Assembly: GCA_030847615.1 (NCBI GenBank)
Contig: JAUMIR010000001.1
Coordinates: 292,604,187-292,668,186 of the forward strand
DNA length: 64,000 nt
Reading direction: 5' to 3'
Origin: Gambelia wislizenii
Lineage: Eukaryota > Chordata > Lepidosauria > Squamata > Crotaphytidae
Shown here in pieces: positions 20,277-30,485 of the stretch (position 1 is the first letter of the stretch; each line of letters starts with the position of its first letter). The notes below the pieces were generated by a model. That model worked only from the letters and a program-made list of their open reading frames with translations, was not told where the DNA came from and searched no databases. A program made the translations under genes and the position numbers.

Positions 20277-20695
20277 TTGTCCTTTGTGGATGTTAACCAG
20301 GCGCCCAGGAACTTTGACAGCCTTCCCCCCACTGGAGAGGTTTCCGAGTCAGGACTGTTGACGGGAGGAGCCTCTACGAGGCTGGGCTCCTCCTCTGCGG
20401 TTTTGGTTCGGGGGGGCGAAGGGCGCTTGCCGTATGACGTAGTTTGTTCGTGCCCACGGTGGCCTTGTGGATCTGAAGTCAGTCCTCCGGCCGCTTCCTC
20501 TGTAGCGACGAAAGGAGTTATTGGTCTGGACTGGGCGTCTGAAAGTCCTCTTATCGCTCTTACGCCCCGTTGAGGGCATTGCCTGCTTCTTATCCTTCGT
20601 CTCGACCAGTATATCTTTGAGAGCGTCCTCGCCAAACAGTTTGACTCCTTTGAACGCGGCGGTGGCCAAGGCGTTCCTAGATTTGCCGTCTGCAT
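18461..20695 (-). CDS. DIRS reverse transcriptase-RNase H polyprotein
   Basis: This 744-codon frame holds a DIRS-type reverse transcriptase (about residues 120-400), RNase H (about 480-600) and an extra C-terminal region (about 605-744). RT motifs include VPKKDGSLRSVLDL, LASLDLSEAYLHIKMHPD, ALPFGLATAPRIFTK and the intact catalytic box YPYLDDILL (about 320). RNase H shows its acidic set: VTSDASLRGWG, INWLELRAARLAL, LTDNTTTRSY and NIQADFLSR. The C-terminal region (SVDMFASHLNTKL, AFPPFPLIGKV, VLVAPHWPRRPWF) matches the position where DIRS elements are reported to carry a Dam-like methyltransferase domain; that identity is tentative. The frame overlaps gag by about 350 bp in another frame, so it may be reached by frameshift or internal initiation. 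Confidence 0.92.
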   Translation of the reverse strand: MQTANLGTPWPPPRSKESNCLARTLSKIYWSRRRIRSRQCPQRGVRAIRGLSDAQSRPITPFVATEEAAGGLTSDPQGHRGHEQTTSYGKRPSPPRTKTAEEEPSLVEAPPVNSPDSETSPVGGRLSKFLGAWLTSTKDKWILETIAHGYKVDFNVEPRNRFLPAPVPTNQQKAQNLRTAINHLLEIEAIEEVPVSQRFSGVYSYFFTVPKKDGSLRSVLDLKFTNSFVTYRRFKMETLSSIRVAIQGGDFLASLDLSEAYLHIKMHPDSRRFLRFAFGEEHYQFKALPFGLATAPRIFTKVMVVLMAHLRMKGIHLYPYLDDILLRAHSKDKALRDLQVTIRCLQSHGFMVNFKKSTLIPTQSIVHLGVQIDTANYSVALSRERQTTIQREAMSASRKQRAQLASLARLFGLMVSAIQIVPWARFHSRPLQELLLPHQESISRKETLTLDIPERVRQSLTWWTRAQNVAKGSPLTVSHQIVVTSDASLRGWGAHCQGDVAQGLWSREEQEHSINWLELRAARLALQHFSNKLRDKHVLLLTDNTTTRSYIARQGGSRSRSLHREAVILFQWAEQTVLSLSAQHLQGQDNIQADFLSRHTVLPGEWELNQETFTHIQRNFGEMSVDMFASHLNTKLNRFFTRFFHPRAEGTNALRSRWPKGLLYAFPPFPLIGKVCRKIREERAQVVLVAPHWPRRPWFSDLTEMSIEPPMRLFPRQDLLLQGPVVHDDVTWLQLTAWRLSGEL

Positions 20696-22370
20696 CCCAT
20701 TGTTTAACCCACAGATATCTTCTCGCTAGGTTAGCCGCCCCTGAGGCTCTGGCTGCATATGTGAGGGAATCCTGTGAGGCATCCGCGATAAAGTTGAGGG
20801 CTAAACGGATCCTGCTAAAGGCCTTGTCTAGAGCCCCTGTTTCCAGGTTTTCGGCCTCCATGACCTCTTGTAGCCAGATAATGGCTGCTCGAGAAATTAG
20901 GGCTGTGGCCATTGACGATCTAATCCCTAATGTGGAGGATTCGAACGTCCTCTTGAGTGCGCCATCGGCCCTTTTTTCGTCTGCATCCTTGAGGACTCCA
21001 TCTTCTTCCCTAGGAGCCAGAGAGTTGGAGACCATTGATACCACTGGCTTATCTACCACTGGGGTCTTCAGTTTGTCTAGTACTTCCTTGGGAAAGCTGT
21101 AAAACCTCTGGGCAGCTGCCGTGCCCCACCTTCCCAACGCTGGTTTGTCCCACTCCTCCGTTACCAGGTTCCAGAAGGCTCTTGGGAACGGGAAGAGTGG
21201 TCTTTTCGATTTGTTCGAAGGCATTAGGGACGCTGCCTTCTCGCTTCTGGGGGCATGAGGGTCCTCCGCATTGTCTTGGTTGACCACGGGGGGCGCTATC
21301 CCCAGCGCCGACAGAGCTCTGCTGATGAGGTATGGGAACTTTTCCCCTTGAAAAATTCTGTCGGCGGCCTCCGAGTCTGATGTTTCCGACTCCGAGAGTT
21401 CCCCTTCCTCCCTGTCGGGGGTGTAGGTATCATCGTTGTCCCCCATGAGGTCTAGTTCTAGGTTGGAGTCTTGGATAATCTCGTCCCCTTCCGATGCCCC
21501 GTCCGACTCCTCGGATGAGTGCCTGGAGGGTGGATCCTTCCTTTTCCTGCCTGTTTGCTTTTCTTTAGCGTTTCCCCCTCTGTTCTCCATTGGTTTCGGA
21601 GGGTTTAGGGGTGCCTTATTCTTTTTTGGGATAGGGGTCTTTCCCCTCTCTCTTCGTTTCCTCAGGAGGTTCAGGGCACTGGTAGATTCTTCCTGATCTT
21701 CCTCCTGATCGGAGATAAGGGCTTCTGACAACATTTTCAAAGCCAATCTGATTGAGTCCTTTTTGGCTTTCTTTACCCTTTCCTCCACATTTTTGCCACC
21801 CCCCATTGCGAGGTCCCCCTGTGTTTCGCTATCGACTGCTTCCTCGTTCTCACCCTGAGCATCTCCCAAAAACTCCTCTCTCCCCCTTCCCGTGAGTGCT
21901 TCCCCTTCACCCTCCTCCCCATCACTTGAAAATTCCAATGTGTCCAGGTAGTGCCTGGCAGTAGAAAACGCCGTTCCGCCTACCTTATCCTGTGTCTTCT
22001 TCATCAGGATGTCCAGCAGGCTAGTGTTGTTAGGGAAGTTCCGTGGGGGCAGGGAAGATACCTCGGCCCCCGCGTCTCCCAGGCCCTCCTGCGATGTTGA
22101 TTTGTTGAGCGGCTGGCTGTTGGTGGCCTTGGTTACACTGCTGGAGCCGCCGCTAGTGAGGGCCCTCTCCGCTTCCTTTGCAGCGCTCCTCTGTGCCACT
22201 AGGGCAGATAGGAGGCCAGCGGAGGCGCTACTGGTGGATGGGAGTTCGCTGGCGCCGTCTTTGGGGCCATCACACTCCAACGTTCCCCTCTTTCTCGGTT
22301 TGGTGGTATCCTTTTTGGCATCAGGTTTGTTGCTTCTGATGCCCCCCATGCTTGATTCTACTAGGCGCAA
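20349..22370 (-). CDS. DIRS gag-like protein
   Basis: This 673-codon frame is the first of the element. Residues 1-300 are low in complexity and hydrophilic, with long acidic and lysine-rich tracts. A conserved DREEGELSESE motif lies near residue 325, followed by an ordered helical region (IFQGEKFPYLISRALSAL, then AFWNLVTEEWDKPALGRW). A second region (LARRYLWVKQWDADGK, GVKLFGEDALKDILVE) precedes an arginine-rich C-terminus suited to nucleic-acid binding. DREEGELSE and KLFGE are shared with the broken gag of copy A. No CCHC knuckle is present, as usual in DIRS. The role in particle or RNP assembly is inferred from position. Confidence 0.85.
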   Translation of the reverse strand: MRLVESSMGGIRSNKPDAKKDTTKPRKRGTLECDGPKDGASELPSTSSASAGLLSALVAQRSAAKEAERALTSGGSSSVTKATNSQPLNKSTSQEGLGDAGAEVSSLPPRNFPNNTSLLDILMKKTQDKVGGTAFSTARHYLDTLEFSSDGEEGEGEALTGRGREEFLGDAQGENEEAVDSETQGDLAMGGGKNVEERVKKAKKDSIRLALKMLSEALISDQEEDQEESTSALNLLRKRRERGKTPIPKKNKAPLNPPKPMENRGGNAKEKQTGRKRKDPPSRHSSEESDGASEGDEIIQDSNLELDLMGDNDDTYTPDREEGELSESETSDSEAADRIFQGEKFPYLISRALSALGIAPPVVNQDNAEDPHAPRSEKAASLMPSNKSKRPLFPFPRAFWNLVTEEWDKPALGRWGTAAAQRFYSFPKEVLDKLKTPVVDKPVVSMVSNSLAPREEDGVLKDADEKRADGALKRTFESSTLGIRSSMATALISRAAIIWLQEVMEAENLETGALDKAFSRIRLALNFIADASQDSLTYAARASGAANLARRYLWVKQWDADGKSRNALATAAFKGVKLFGEDALKDILVETKDKKQAMPSTGRKSDKRTFRRPVQTNNSFRRYRGSGRRTDFRSTRPPWARTNYVIRQAPFAPPNQNRRGGAQPRRGSSRQQS

Positions 22371-23156
22371 TGTGGGGAGTGAACAGCAGGTGGCGCCTGA
22401 GAGACAGCTAAGGCTGGCTAAGAGATTAGTGAGCCTAGCGCGATCCCCGTTTGGCTGGAAGGTGACCTGCCCGGGGGGCTATGGTAGGAATCGTTCCGGG
22501 GGGGGAAGCGCTCGCGCGGCGGCTGTGGCCTTGCAGGGGGCCGCGGCTATAAGATGGGGGGGAGTGCCAGTGTGGAGCGCTGGTCTCTGCTGGAGGGGGG
22601 GGGCGCTCAGCCCTGCGCTGCTGCTCCCCAGCCCGTGGAGCGCCGTAAACTCGGAGGTGCCCCTATCCCGCAGGGGGGGGTCACGCGGAGAAGCGGGCTT
22701 TTTAAAATGGATGTGTGGTTGCAGCGCTGTTTGGCTGCTGGCCGTCGCGCTGCGGGGGCCGGAGAGGGCCGTCGGGCCGCTCCGCTGCCGGGGGGCGGGG
22801 GGAACGCGAAGTTGAAGCAGGGGAAAAACGGCTGGCTGTCGGGGCCGCTCCGCTGCTGAGGAGGGGGGGAAAATGCAGAGTTGGGGCAGAGGGGAAAGGC
22901 GGCTGGCCGATGGGGCCGCTCCGCTGCCGGGGGGGTGGGAGGGGGGAAAAGCCTAGTCGCGCTGGAGGGGAAGAGGAGAAAGAAATTTTTCTTTTTTCTT
23001 TTTTCTTTTTTTTTTTTTTTTTGGTAGAGGTTAAGTATAGCAGCTAGAGGGTGGGAGGGGAGGGGGTTAGATAGAAAAGTTGGAAGAATAAAGTCTAAGA
23101 TTGAAGTCAATCCGGAGGAGTTGAGATACCTGCCTTGCCGGGCGAAGCAGGAAGTA
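22371..23156 (-). promoter_or_regulatory. GC-rich 5' leader of DIRS element
   Basis: The interval between the right terminal repeat and gag is strongly GC-rich. It contains about three copies of a 68-71 bp unit whose landmark GGCCGCTCCGCTGC recurs at 22,775, 22,843 and 22,914, and a long T-rich run at about 22,988-23,022. It should hold the promoter and untranslated leader, but no defined promoter motif is evident. Confidence 0.55.
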
Positions 23157-23291
23157 GAACTGGCCTCGTGGGAGAAGAGGACTGGAGAACAAAGGGACAA
23201 AAATCTCCCAAGAGGCTTTGTTCTACTTCCTGCTTAAGCCGGGCGGTCCTAGGTTCCCAACACTTCCGGATTGGTCCTGCCATCTAGACCT
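23157..23291. repeat. Right inverted terminal repeat of DIRS element
   Basis: It is the near-perfect reverse complement of 17,001-17,135, starting AACTGGCCTCGTGGGAG and ending near CATCTAGACCTACAG. Confidence 0.9.
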
Positions 23292-23296
23292 ACAGA

Positions 23297-24702
23297 AGGA
23301 AGAGTACATTTAGTAAAAGAACCATGCAAATCTATTCAAGATGCAAGCCATTATTTTTTGATATGTTCTTTCAGGCACACGCTCTATTCTGCTATGATGA
23401 TGTTACATCTCAGTGTGGAAGTGCTGCTGATTAAAACCAACAACGCCTGATATCTCTACCTCATGATAACAGTGCAACAAGTGATTTAAGATAGCACATA
23501 AAAACATCCAGTAGTGTCCTACTTTGTAATAGCTATCCAAACTCTTAATGCAATGAAGTTAAACGTTGCTTCTGAGAAATCCAAAAACTGATCTAAACTG
23601 ACTGATAAGTGACTTTACTGGCTTATTCTTTGACTAGTGAGCAAGTGAACAAGCTACATTGAATCAATACCAACTAAATTGTCAGAAACTGACCAAAATG
23701 GAACAATCACACAGATTTTTATTATCTCTGAAAATGTTTGTTATGCCTATGGTATTCTTACTCTGACAGTTGTTGCTACCCTGTCTCCAGCTTGCTACAA
23801 CTTGTCTTTTTACTGGAAGCACAAGACTGCCATTTAGTACATGTCTAAATAATGCTCAGTGCTATGAAAATGCATGTGGTATCTCTGAGTACTTCTGCGA
23901 TACAGCTCAATATTGAGCACTTATAGTCGTAACCCAAATCTATATTTTTGTTGGAGGTTTTCTACATAAAAGAGGGGGGAAAGGTAACCAAGCAACCAGA
24001 CTCTCTCTAAATACAGCCATAGCACAACTAAATCTGTTACTAAGCATCAAGCCTGTACAAGTTAAGTACCCACAAAATAACTATATGGGGGGAAATTCTA
24101 CAATTATTATACTTTGGATTAGACTTTTTACTTTTAAGAGATGACCAGACATAGTAAGACCAGTTAGAACATGAATTTATTCTCTTCTGACATCTGACAT
24201 CTTCTGAATTTCTGACGTCTTATGGAAGCAGTCACTGGAAACAGTTCAGGGTCCCAACTGCTAACACAGCCTCTTGTGGAATAGGTTCTACTCAGTTCAT
24301 ACCTTCAAGTATTATAGGACTACAGCCTCTCTGTTAAGGCTCCACTGGATGTAATACATTCTACCAGAAATCAGCAAGGAGCCAGTTTTAGGGTGGGGCA
24401 ATAGGTCTGTAGATTATACTCAGAAAGTAGTTCAACAGATTGTTCTGAAATCAGTGCTGGTGCAAAGGTCTGAGAATCCCAAACTGACACACTAAGTGTA
24501 CAAAGTGGCTAGTTTATGAGAGTTTAAAATGTTTGATAGGCATTGTCTTTTCTGCCCCCACAGATTTTGTTGTGGTAAAATGTTGCCCTCCAATTTCTCA
24601 ATTTGTACAGAGCCTTTGGGGAGCAAATGTAGTATGTACTTTGCTTTGTCCTGGCAGCAGTGCAAAGTATCTGCAGTTTTTATGACAATGTAATTTTTGT
24701 GC
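23297..24702. other. Anonymous DNA
   Basis: I see no gene or repeat family between the DIRS element and the LINE fragment. Confidence 0.4.
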
Positions 24703-25375
24703 AAAGCACAAAAATCAGTGTGTATAGAGCCATTGTACTGTCTATTCTCCTTTATGGATCTGAAACATGGGTCACCTATCGCCACCACCTATGACTCCTC
24801 GAACGCTTTCATCAGTGCTGTATACGTACAATCCTAAATATACACTGGGGTGACTATGTGATGAATGTTGCCATCCTTGAGCAAGCAGGGATCACCAGCA
24901 TTGAGGCCATGATATTGAGAACACACCTGCGCTGGGCAGAGCACGTTTCTAGGATGGAGGACCACCGCCTCCCAAAAATACTACTCTACGGTGAACTCGC
25001 CATGGGTCAGAATAAGAGGGGCGCTCCAAAAAAAAAAAAAAAACGATACACGGACTCCCTGAAACAACATCTCAGGCTCGGCCAAATTGATCACCAACAA
25101 TGGTCAGCCCTAGCCTCACATTGGGAGGCATGGAGATGCACTATCCACAATGCTGCAGCCTTATTTGAGAACTCACGCCGAACAAGTCTTGAAGACAAAC
25201 AACAATGCAAAAAGAATCACAACCCAGAAACATTACCCAAGGAGACCTTCTGCTATGCTTTTTGCAACCGGACTTGTTTATCTCGGATTGGCCTTTTTAG
25301 TCATCAGCGCGCTTGCAGAAAGCGCGGGATAAGTCCTTGTTGAATCTTCATTTGCGAAGAAAAGCCAGAGAGAGA
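24703..25375 (+). pseudogene. Non-LTR retrotransposon RT C-terminus (5'-truncated copy 1)
   Basis: It is near-identical in layout to 30,800-31,476 downstream, beginning at AAGCACAAAAATCAGTG. The frame encodes LYGSETWVTYR near 24,750, then LEQAGITSIEAM, LRTHLRWAEHVSRMEDHRLPK and a C-terminal cysteine/histidine cluster (CNRTCLSRIGLFSHQRAC). An A-run of about 16 at 25,028-25,044 replaces a run of 6 in the other copy, adding lysines without breaking the frame. A stop interrupts after HH (24,790). The clade is uncertain; RTE-like and Vingi/I-group are the candidates. No clear target duplication is visible. Confidence 0.8.
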
Positions 25376-27370
25376 ATTTTTCAGCCCAATTTAATTCCTA
25401 AGGTACCTCTAGAGGCACACTCTGGACAATCCTGTGTTTTACTTACCTAATGTGGGAGTGGACAGACTAGAGGGGAGACTAGGAGCAAGTACAGCTGGTT
25501 AGCAGAGATGAGAGAATTCAGAGGAGCAGGAAATTACAATAGGCAAATGCAGATAGCTACTTTAATAAGAAAGAGAAAGTGATGAGAGGTGAGGGGAATA
25601 GGAATGCCTGTGTTGATTATATTTTAAATATATGTTATTTATGCTACTTCTGTTGCTATTACACTAAATGGGTGGAGGGAGGGAAGGGAGATGACAGGTC
25701 TGGCTTTATTTAGTAGCTCTGTTGGTTTATAACATCTCTCAGATTGTGGGACCACCCGTGCATCTCAGTCTATTTTCAGTGGATTCCAGTAATACAATTC
25801 AGTTTACCTGAGCTGCAGCCAACCACTATTTTCAGAAACTGTGATCAGCTATTACTCCTTTATCCCAGAATGTACTGCTAGGTACACTCCAATACCTGCA
25901 ATATGTTTGTGACTGATTCATTCAGCGTGCAAATCTCCATTTTGAAATAGGGAATGAACTATAACACTCAAGATCAGAAAATATGAACTATTTTTTCTGT
26001 TTCTTCCCCATCTCCTGCTTTTATTGTACCACCTAGCTTGACAAAGAGGCTATGAAGATCTCAAAACCTTGCATACATTTGTAGCATTTTGGTTGGTCCA
26101 AATAAGAGTATTGCCCAATTGGGGATTCTAATTAATGACTTTCTTGGTTGCAAAAATTCAAACAGTTTCTTTACATGAAGCAATGTCAGGGAAAACCAAT
26201 TGAACCAAGTATCATCAGCAGAAATCCAGCAGTGATGTCAAGCACCAAGCTTAAATGTTAGTTATTGCATGAGCATAGAGGTGGAGGCATAAGGTCAGCA
26301 TTTCAGTTACAACATTTCTTCACCTGACATCCCAACAAATTCTACAGGCCTCCCAAAGCACTGCTGTCTTTCAGACTGAAGAAAGTAGTAACTGACTAAT
26401 TATTACAAAGCAGACTTGGGATATATCAAAATGCAGAGAATTTAATTCAGTCATGAATAGACATTGTGTCCTTTTCAACAGAGATACTAAAAGAGTTAAA
26501 CTAAAAGAAAACAAGAAAAGTTTTCTGTGTCCTCAAACAGATGGATTGAGAAATGCTGGGGTACAGATATAACAGTGGATTACCTTTTAACCACGGCCAA
26601 GTGACTGGGAAAAAATTCTTTCCTTCATAGAACAAATCTTCAGCCCTACTCTAAGGTGACATTAGCACCAATGTTTACAAAATGGTTAATATTAATAATG
26701 TAGGACTGGAAGCTGAGTAAGAGAGAACAAAGTTAACAACATTTAACAGTTGATGCTGATGTCATATTTCACAATTATTGAAGGTGGCATGAAAAATTGA
26801 TGCCACAGATGAGCAAAGAGGTTAGAAATGTGTGAACATGTTAACCAGGAGACTGCAGATAGGAACCTGCAAAGGCTCATGGTGAATTTCTGCACTACTC
26901 CAGTGAGAATTAAAAACATCCCTGAAGGCAGACAGATTCTGTTTTTCCTATGACTACACTATCCTCACTATGAGTTCAGAGTGTCCTGTTTAAAATAGAT
27001 AGCACAATCCAAAAATATTACCACTAATACAGAATAGTTTTTTCAGTCAAGTGAATTTTGACTCAATTAGGTTTCGAAAACATTTATTTATTTATTTTGC
27101 TTGTGGTGACCTCAACCAAGTTTGGCTGCTTACAGAATGTATTTTGATGTGCAAAATAATTAAATTGCAGACACTCCCTCACTAAACCATTTAGCCTGGG
27201 CAATATAAAGAGCAAACTTTATAAAGAGCAAACAAAGCTACCTCCTCTACCCTGTGAGGTAAAAACCCCTACTAAAACTACTGTAATTAATTTCTTATAC
27301 TGTATCTGTATTTATAAAAACAGCACTTCTCTTTAAGTTCAGAAAAGTTACCCCACAGAGCTGAACAAAG
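25376..27370. other. Anonymous DNA
   Basis: I see nothing recognisable in this 2-kb stretch beyond short simple tracts. Confidence 0.4.
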
Positions 27371-27740
27371 GAGATGATGATGATGATGAAATATTTATAT
27401 CCCAACCTGTATCAAAGATTTCAGGGTGGCTTACAAATAGCATTAAAACAAGTTGAACAGTTTAAAACAATACAGTAATTAAACTAAAAACTTATTAAAC
27501 AACAATAAGTTAAAAACAGATTTTAATTTTTTTAAATACTATGTACAACCATATTTGGGCTGAATTAATGAGACCCAAAGGCTTAAGTGTTGGCGGCAAC
27601 CGGGCTTTGAGTGGGAGGGATTCTACAGTTAGGGTGCCACAGGTGAGAAAGCCCTCTCCCATGTCTCCACACAGAGTATTGATCTCATTGGTGGGACACA
27701 GAGGAGGCTCCCTACAGCCTTACTCTATTCCCCTAATCAT
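27371..27740 (-). mobile_element. Old LINE 3'-tail fragment
   Basis: A (GAT)n tract followed by ATATTTATATCCCAACC and GGGTGGCTTACAAATAG reads, on the minus strand, as a LINE-type 3' tail (…AAGCCACCCTG… then a simple repeat). The part around 27,595-27,740 shares GAGAAAGCCCTCTCCCATGT-like text with other LINE-derived fragments such as 51,100-51,240. It is too diverged to name the family firmly. Confidence 0.45.
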
Positions 27741-27744
27741 TGGG

Positions 27745-28997
27745 TGTAACAAAACAACACACACACACAAAGAAAAAAAATCCATGGTTGCAACTTTACC
27801 ATATTAACATGAAGTCCAACTTATTACTCTACTACAGGAGACACAGGAGATTTATGATGGGCTCTTCCAAAATGTTCATTTTAAAACCACACCAAAAGAA
27901 ATCCTAGTTTTCAACAGAACAGTAATGCTAAGAAAGGAGCAGTTTACCTCTCCTCTGCTGTTTTCTTACCATCCCATCCTCTAAACTGCTATTAATCTGG
28001 AAGAGAAAGAATGGAGAAATTAAATCTTTCATGTACCAGGGCAGCTTCCCATTCAAATGGGCCCCTTCCTCTTAAATAAATAAATAAAAAGGTCTTTTAT
28101 GAGCACTTTGGCTCTTAAACCTGCTCAAAACTACCAAAGCTTTTCTAAAGAAGTCACTTAAAATTTAACAGGAAGGTTAACTTTGGAGTGCTGTAAGAAG
28201 GAACTATGCAGCTAATCTCCATGTTTCACCTTAATTATCTAATTTCACTAGAATCTATAATCTCTATTTATTCAGACTTTAGCCTGATTAAATGTGGAGA
28301 TGGGATGCGAGAAGTAAGCAGACTAAGAGGGGTTCTAGTGGTAGCAGCAGAGCAGCGCTCATGGGGACTAGAAAAAAGACAGATCAAAAATGATTGGAAC
28401 TGATCCTGATGAAGGGAGCATGGGCAACAAAGAACTGAAGGAAGCCCCTCACTTCCTCTGAGCCAATTAACCTTTTATTTCCATTGGTTCCCAACTAGTT
28501 CTTGTCATGCCATTTTCTATTTTTCTGTTTTGAAATAGTGTTTAAGAAGAAAGCTGAGATGTTATGAAATCACAATGCTAGCCTGCATGTTTTACTGTGA
28601 TTATTATACTGAATCTACTCTTACTGGCATTGCTATTAAAACATTAAAGAGTATGTATGTAACTTTGAAAACAAGTATATTTCAGTAGTGTTTATACACA
28701 TTTGGCCCCAATGAAGAGGAACCTGTGCTGAGACAACCACTTGAGCTCCTATGAGTCATATGAATATTTTGGTAAGTAAGTAAAGAAAGTCACATTTTAA
28801 CTAAATTGTATGAATCCTCAATCTCTACAATGTTAGCATCTATCAAGGGACAACAGCGGGGCTATTTTGTACAATATTTCTCAGCAGCATGGTTGCTCCT
28901 ATGAAACAACTTTCTCTCCTGTACCAATACCTTAGATAATGCAGAACTCTTGTGGCTACATTACATATCCACAGGATTAATTCCTATGGAAGAAGAG
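27745..28997. other. Anonymous DNA
   Basis: I see no gene or repeat family apart from a short (AC)n run near 27,757. Confidence 0.4.
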
Positions 28998-28999
28998 TA

Positions 29000-30423
29000 C
29001 CGTATATTCCGGCGTATAAGACGACTTTTGAGCACTCAAAAGTGCCCTCCAAAATTGACAGTCGTCCTATACGCCGGATACACTTTGCTTCGCCCAGCTG
29101 CCTATCTCCTGCCTCTTCGCAAACGGAGCGAAGAGGCCGGAGATGGGGCAGGGGGGTGAAGCAAAGTGTTTTGAAGATCATTCGCCCCCCTCCTCTGCCT
29201 TCTCCCCCTTTGGGGAGCAACGGAAGACAGAGGAGGGGGGTGAACATTGCGGTTTGCCGCAGCCGCCGCTCAATCGCTTCTGCAGCGGCCGAGGCAAACC
29301 TGCGATTCGCCCCCTCTCCCCACCTTCCAGGACGTGCCCCGTTTGGCCGCACAGCCTGCGGATCCCCCTCCTGCGCTCCCTCCTGGAAGGGAGCGCAGGA
29401 GGGGGATGCGGAGGCTGCGCGGCCAAACCCGCGATTCACCCCTTCTCCCCACCTTCCTGGAAGGTGAGGAGAAGGGGCGAACGTGCCCCGTTAGGCCGCA
29501 CAGCCTGCGGATCCCCCTCCTGCGCTCCCTCCTGGAAGGGAGAGCAGGAGGGGCATGCGGAGGCTGCGCGGCCAAACCCGCGATTCGCCCCTTCTCCCCA
29601 CCTTCCTGGAAGGTGAGGAGAAGGGGCGAACGTGCCCCGTTAGGCCGCACAGCCTGCGGATCCCCCTCCTGCGCTCCCTCCTGGAAGGGAGAGCAGGAGG
29701 GGCATGCGGAGGCTGCGCGGCCAAACCCGCGATTCGCCCTCTCCCCACCTTCCTGGAAGGTGAGGAGAAGGGGCGAACGTGCCCCGTTTGGCCGCACAGC
29801 CTGCGGATCCCCCTCCTGCGCTCCCTCCTGGAAGGGAGCGCAGGAGGGGCATGCGGAGGCTGCGCGGCCATACCCGCGATTCGCCCTCTCTCCCCACCTT
29901 CCTGGAAGGTGAGGAGAAGGGGCGAACGTGCCCCGTTTGGCCGCACAGCCTGCGGATCCCCCTCCTGCGCTCCCTCCTGGAAGGGAGCGCAGGAGGGGCA
30001 TGCGGAGGCTGCGCGGCCAAACCTGCGATTTGCTCCTTCTCCCCACCTTCCTGGAAGGTGAGGAGAAGGGGCGAACGTGCCCCGTTTGGCCGCACAGCCT
30101 GCGGATCCCCCTCCTGCGCTCCCTCCTGGAAGGGAGCGCAGGAGGGGGATCTGGAGGCTATGCGGCCAAACCCGCGATTCGCCCCTTCTCCCCACCTTCC
30201 AGGAAGGTGGGGAGAAGGGGCGAACATGCCCCTTTTGGGCACACAGCCTCCGCATCCTCCTCCTGCGCTCCCTCCTGGAAGGGAGCGCAGGAGGGGCATG
30301 CGGGGGCTATGCGTTGGAAGAGGGGGGTCGTCTTATAGGGCAAATATATCACAAACTCTGCATTTTACCTTAACTTGGGGGTGGTCTTATATGCCGGGTC
30401 GTCTTATACGCCGGAATATATGG
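29000..30423. mobile_element. TA-flanked TIR element inflated by a 149-bp minisatellite
   Basis: The left end CCGTATATTCCGGCGTATAA and the right end, which complements CCATATATTCCGGCGTATAA, form a long TIR continuing into AGACGAC. TA lies at 28,998-28,999 and 30,424-30,425. Between the ends is a GC-rich tandem array (29,334-30,310). No transposase is encoded. Long open frames in all six frames arise from the GC-rich repeat and are not genes. The TA duplication suggests Tc1/mariner/pogo-type insertion; the family is not named from memory. Confidence 0.85.
29334..30310. repeat. About 6.5 copies of a 149-bp palindrome-rich tandem repeat
   Basis: The landmark (G/A)TGCCCC recurs at 29,334, 29,483, 29,632, 29,779, 29,928, 30,077 and 30,226, giving spacings of 149, 149, 147, 149, 149 and 149. 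Each unit contains two near-perfect palindromes centred on TCCTGGAAGG: one inside CTGCGCTCCC/GGGAGCGCAG and one inside CTTCTCCCC/AGGAGAAGG. Confidence 0.95.
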
Positions 30424-30462
30424 TATTGGTGCAGGGAAGAGCCATTTCATTTACACCTTCTT

Positions 30463-30485
30463 ACTGATCTTCCTCTTACAGGAAC
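30463..30485. repeat. Target-site duplication, left copy
   Basis: A 23-bp direct repeat beginning ACTGATCTTCC, identical to 31,477-31,499. Confidence 0.95.

Larger units (their letters stand above)
16961..23296 (-). mobile_element. DIRS-type tyrosine-recombinase retrotransposon, nearly intact
   Basis: This 6.3-kb minus-strand element has the full DIRS layout. From its 5' side it has a right inverted terminal repeat (23,157-23,291), a GC-rich leader, and overlapping open frames for gag (22,370-20,349), RT-RNase H (20,695-18,461) and tyrosine recombinase (ending 17,433). An internal complementary region (17,276-17,380) and a left inverted terminal repeat with an extra outer extension (16,961-17,135) complete it. 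No long target duplication is seen, as expected for recombinase-mediated insertion. All three frames are open and catalytic motifs are present, so it may be a young copy. Compared with copies A and B it is a separate lineage. Confidence 0.95.

Noticed and set aside
18550..21696. Plus-strand open frames across the DIRS body
   Set aside because: These are antisense shadows of RT, recombinase and gag, and they lack family motifs.
22400..23000. Second host CpG island
   Set aside because: It is GC-rich because it is the leader of the DIRS element, bounded by that element's terminal repeat.
22009..23047. Plus-strand open frames antisense to gag and the DIRS leader
   Set aside because: GC-rich composition opens many frames. 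They have no recognisable domains and are opposite to the well-supported gag frame.
24858..25343. Host gene encoding a 161-residue Cys/His protein
   Set aside because: It is the C-terminal part of a non-LTR retrotransposon reverse transcriptase, matched by a second copy at 30,965 with target-site duplications.
29334..30310. Regularly spaced repeats as a possible CRISPR-like array
   Set aside because: The whole 149-bp unit is repeated with no unique spacers, and the host is a vertebrate.
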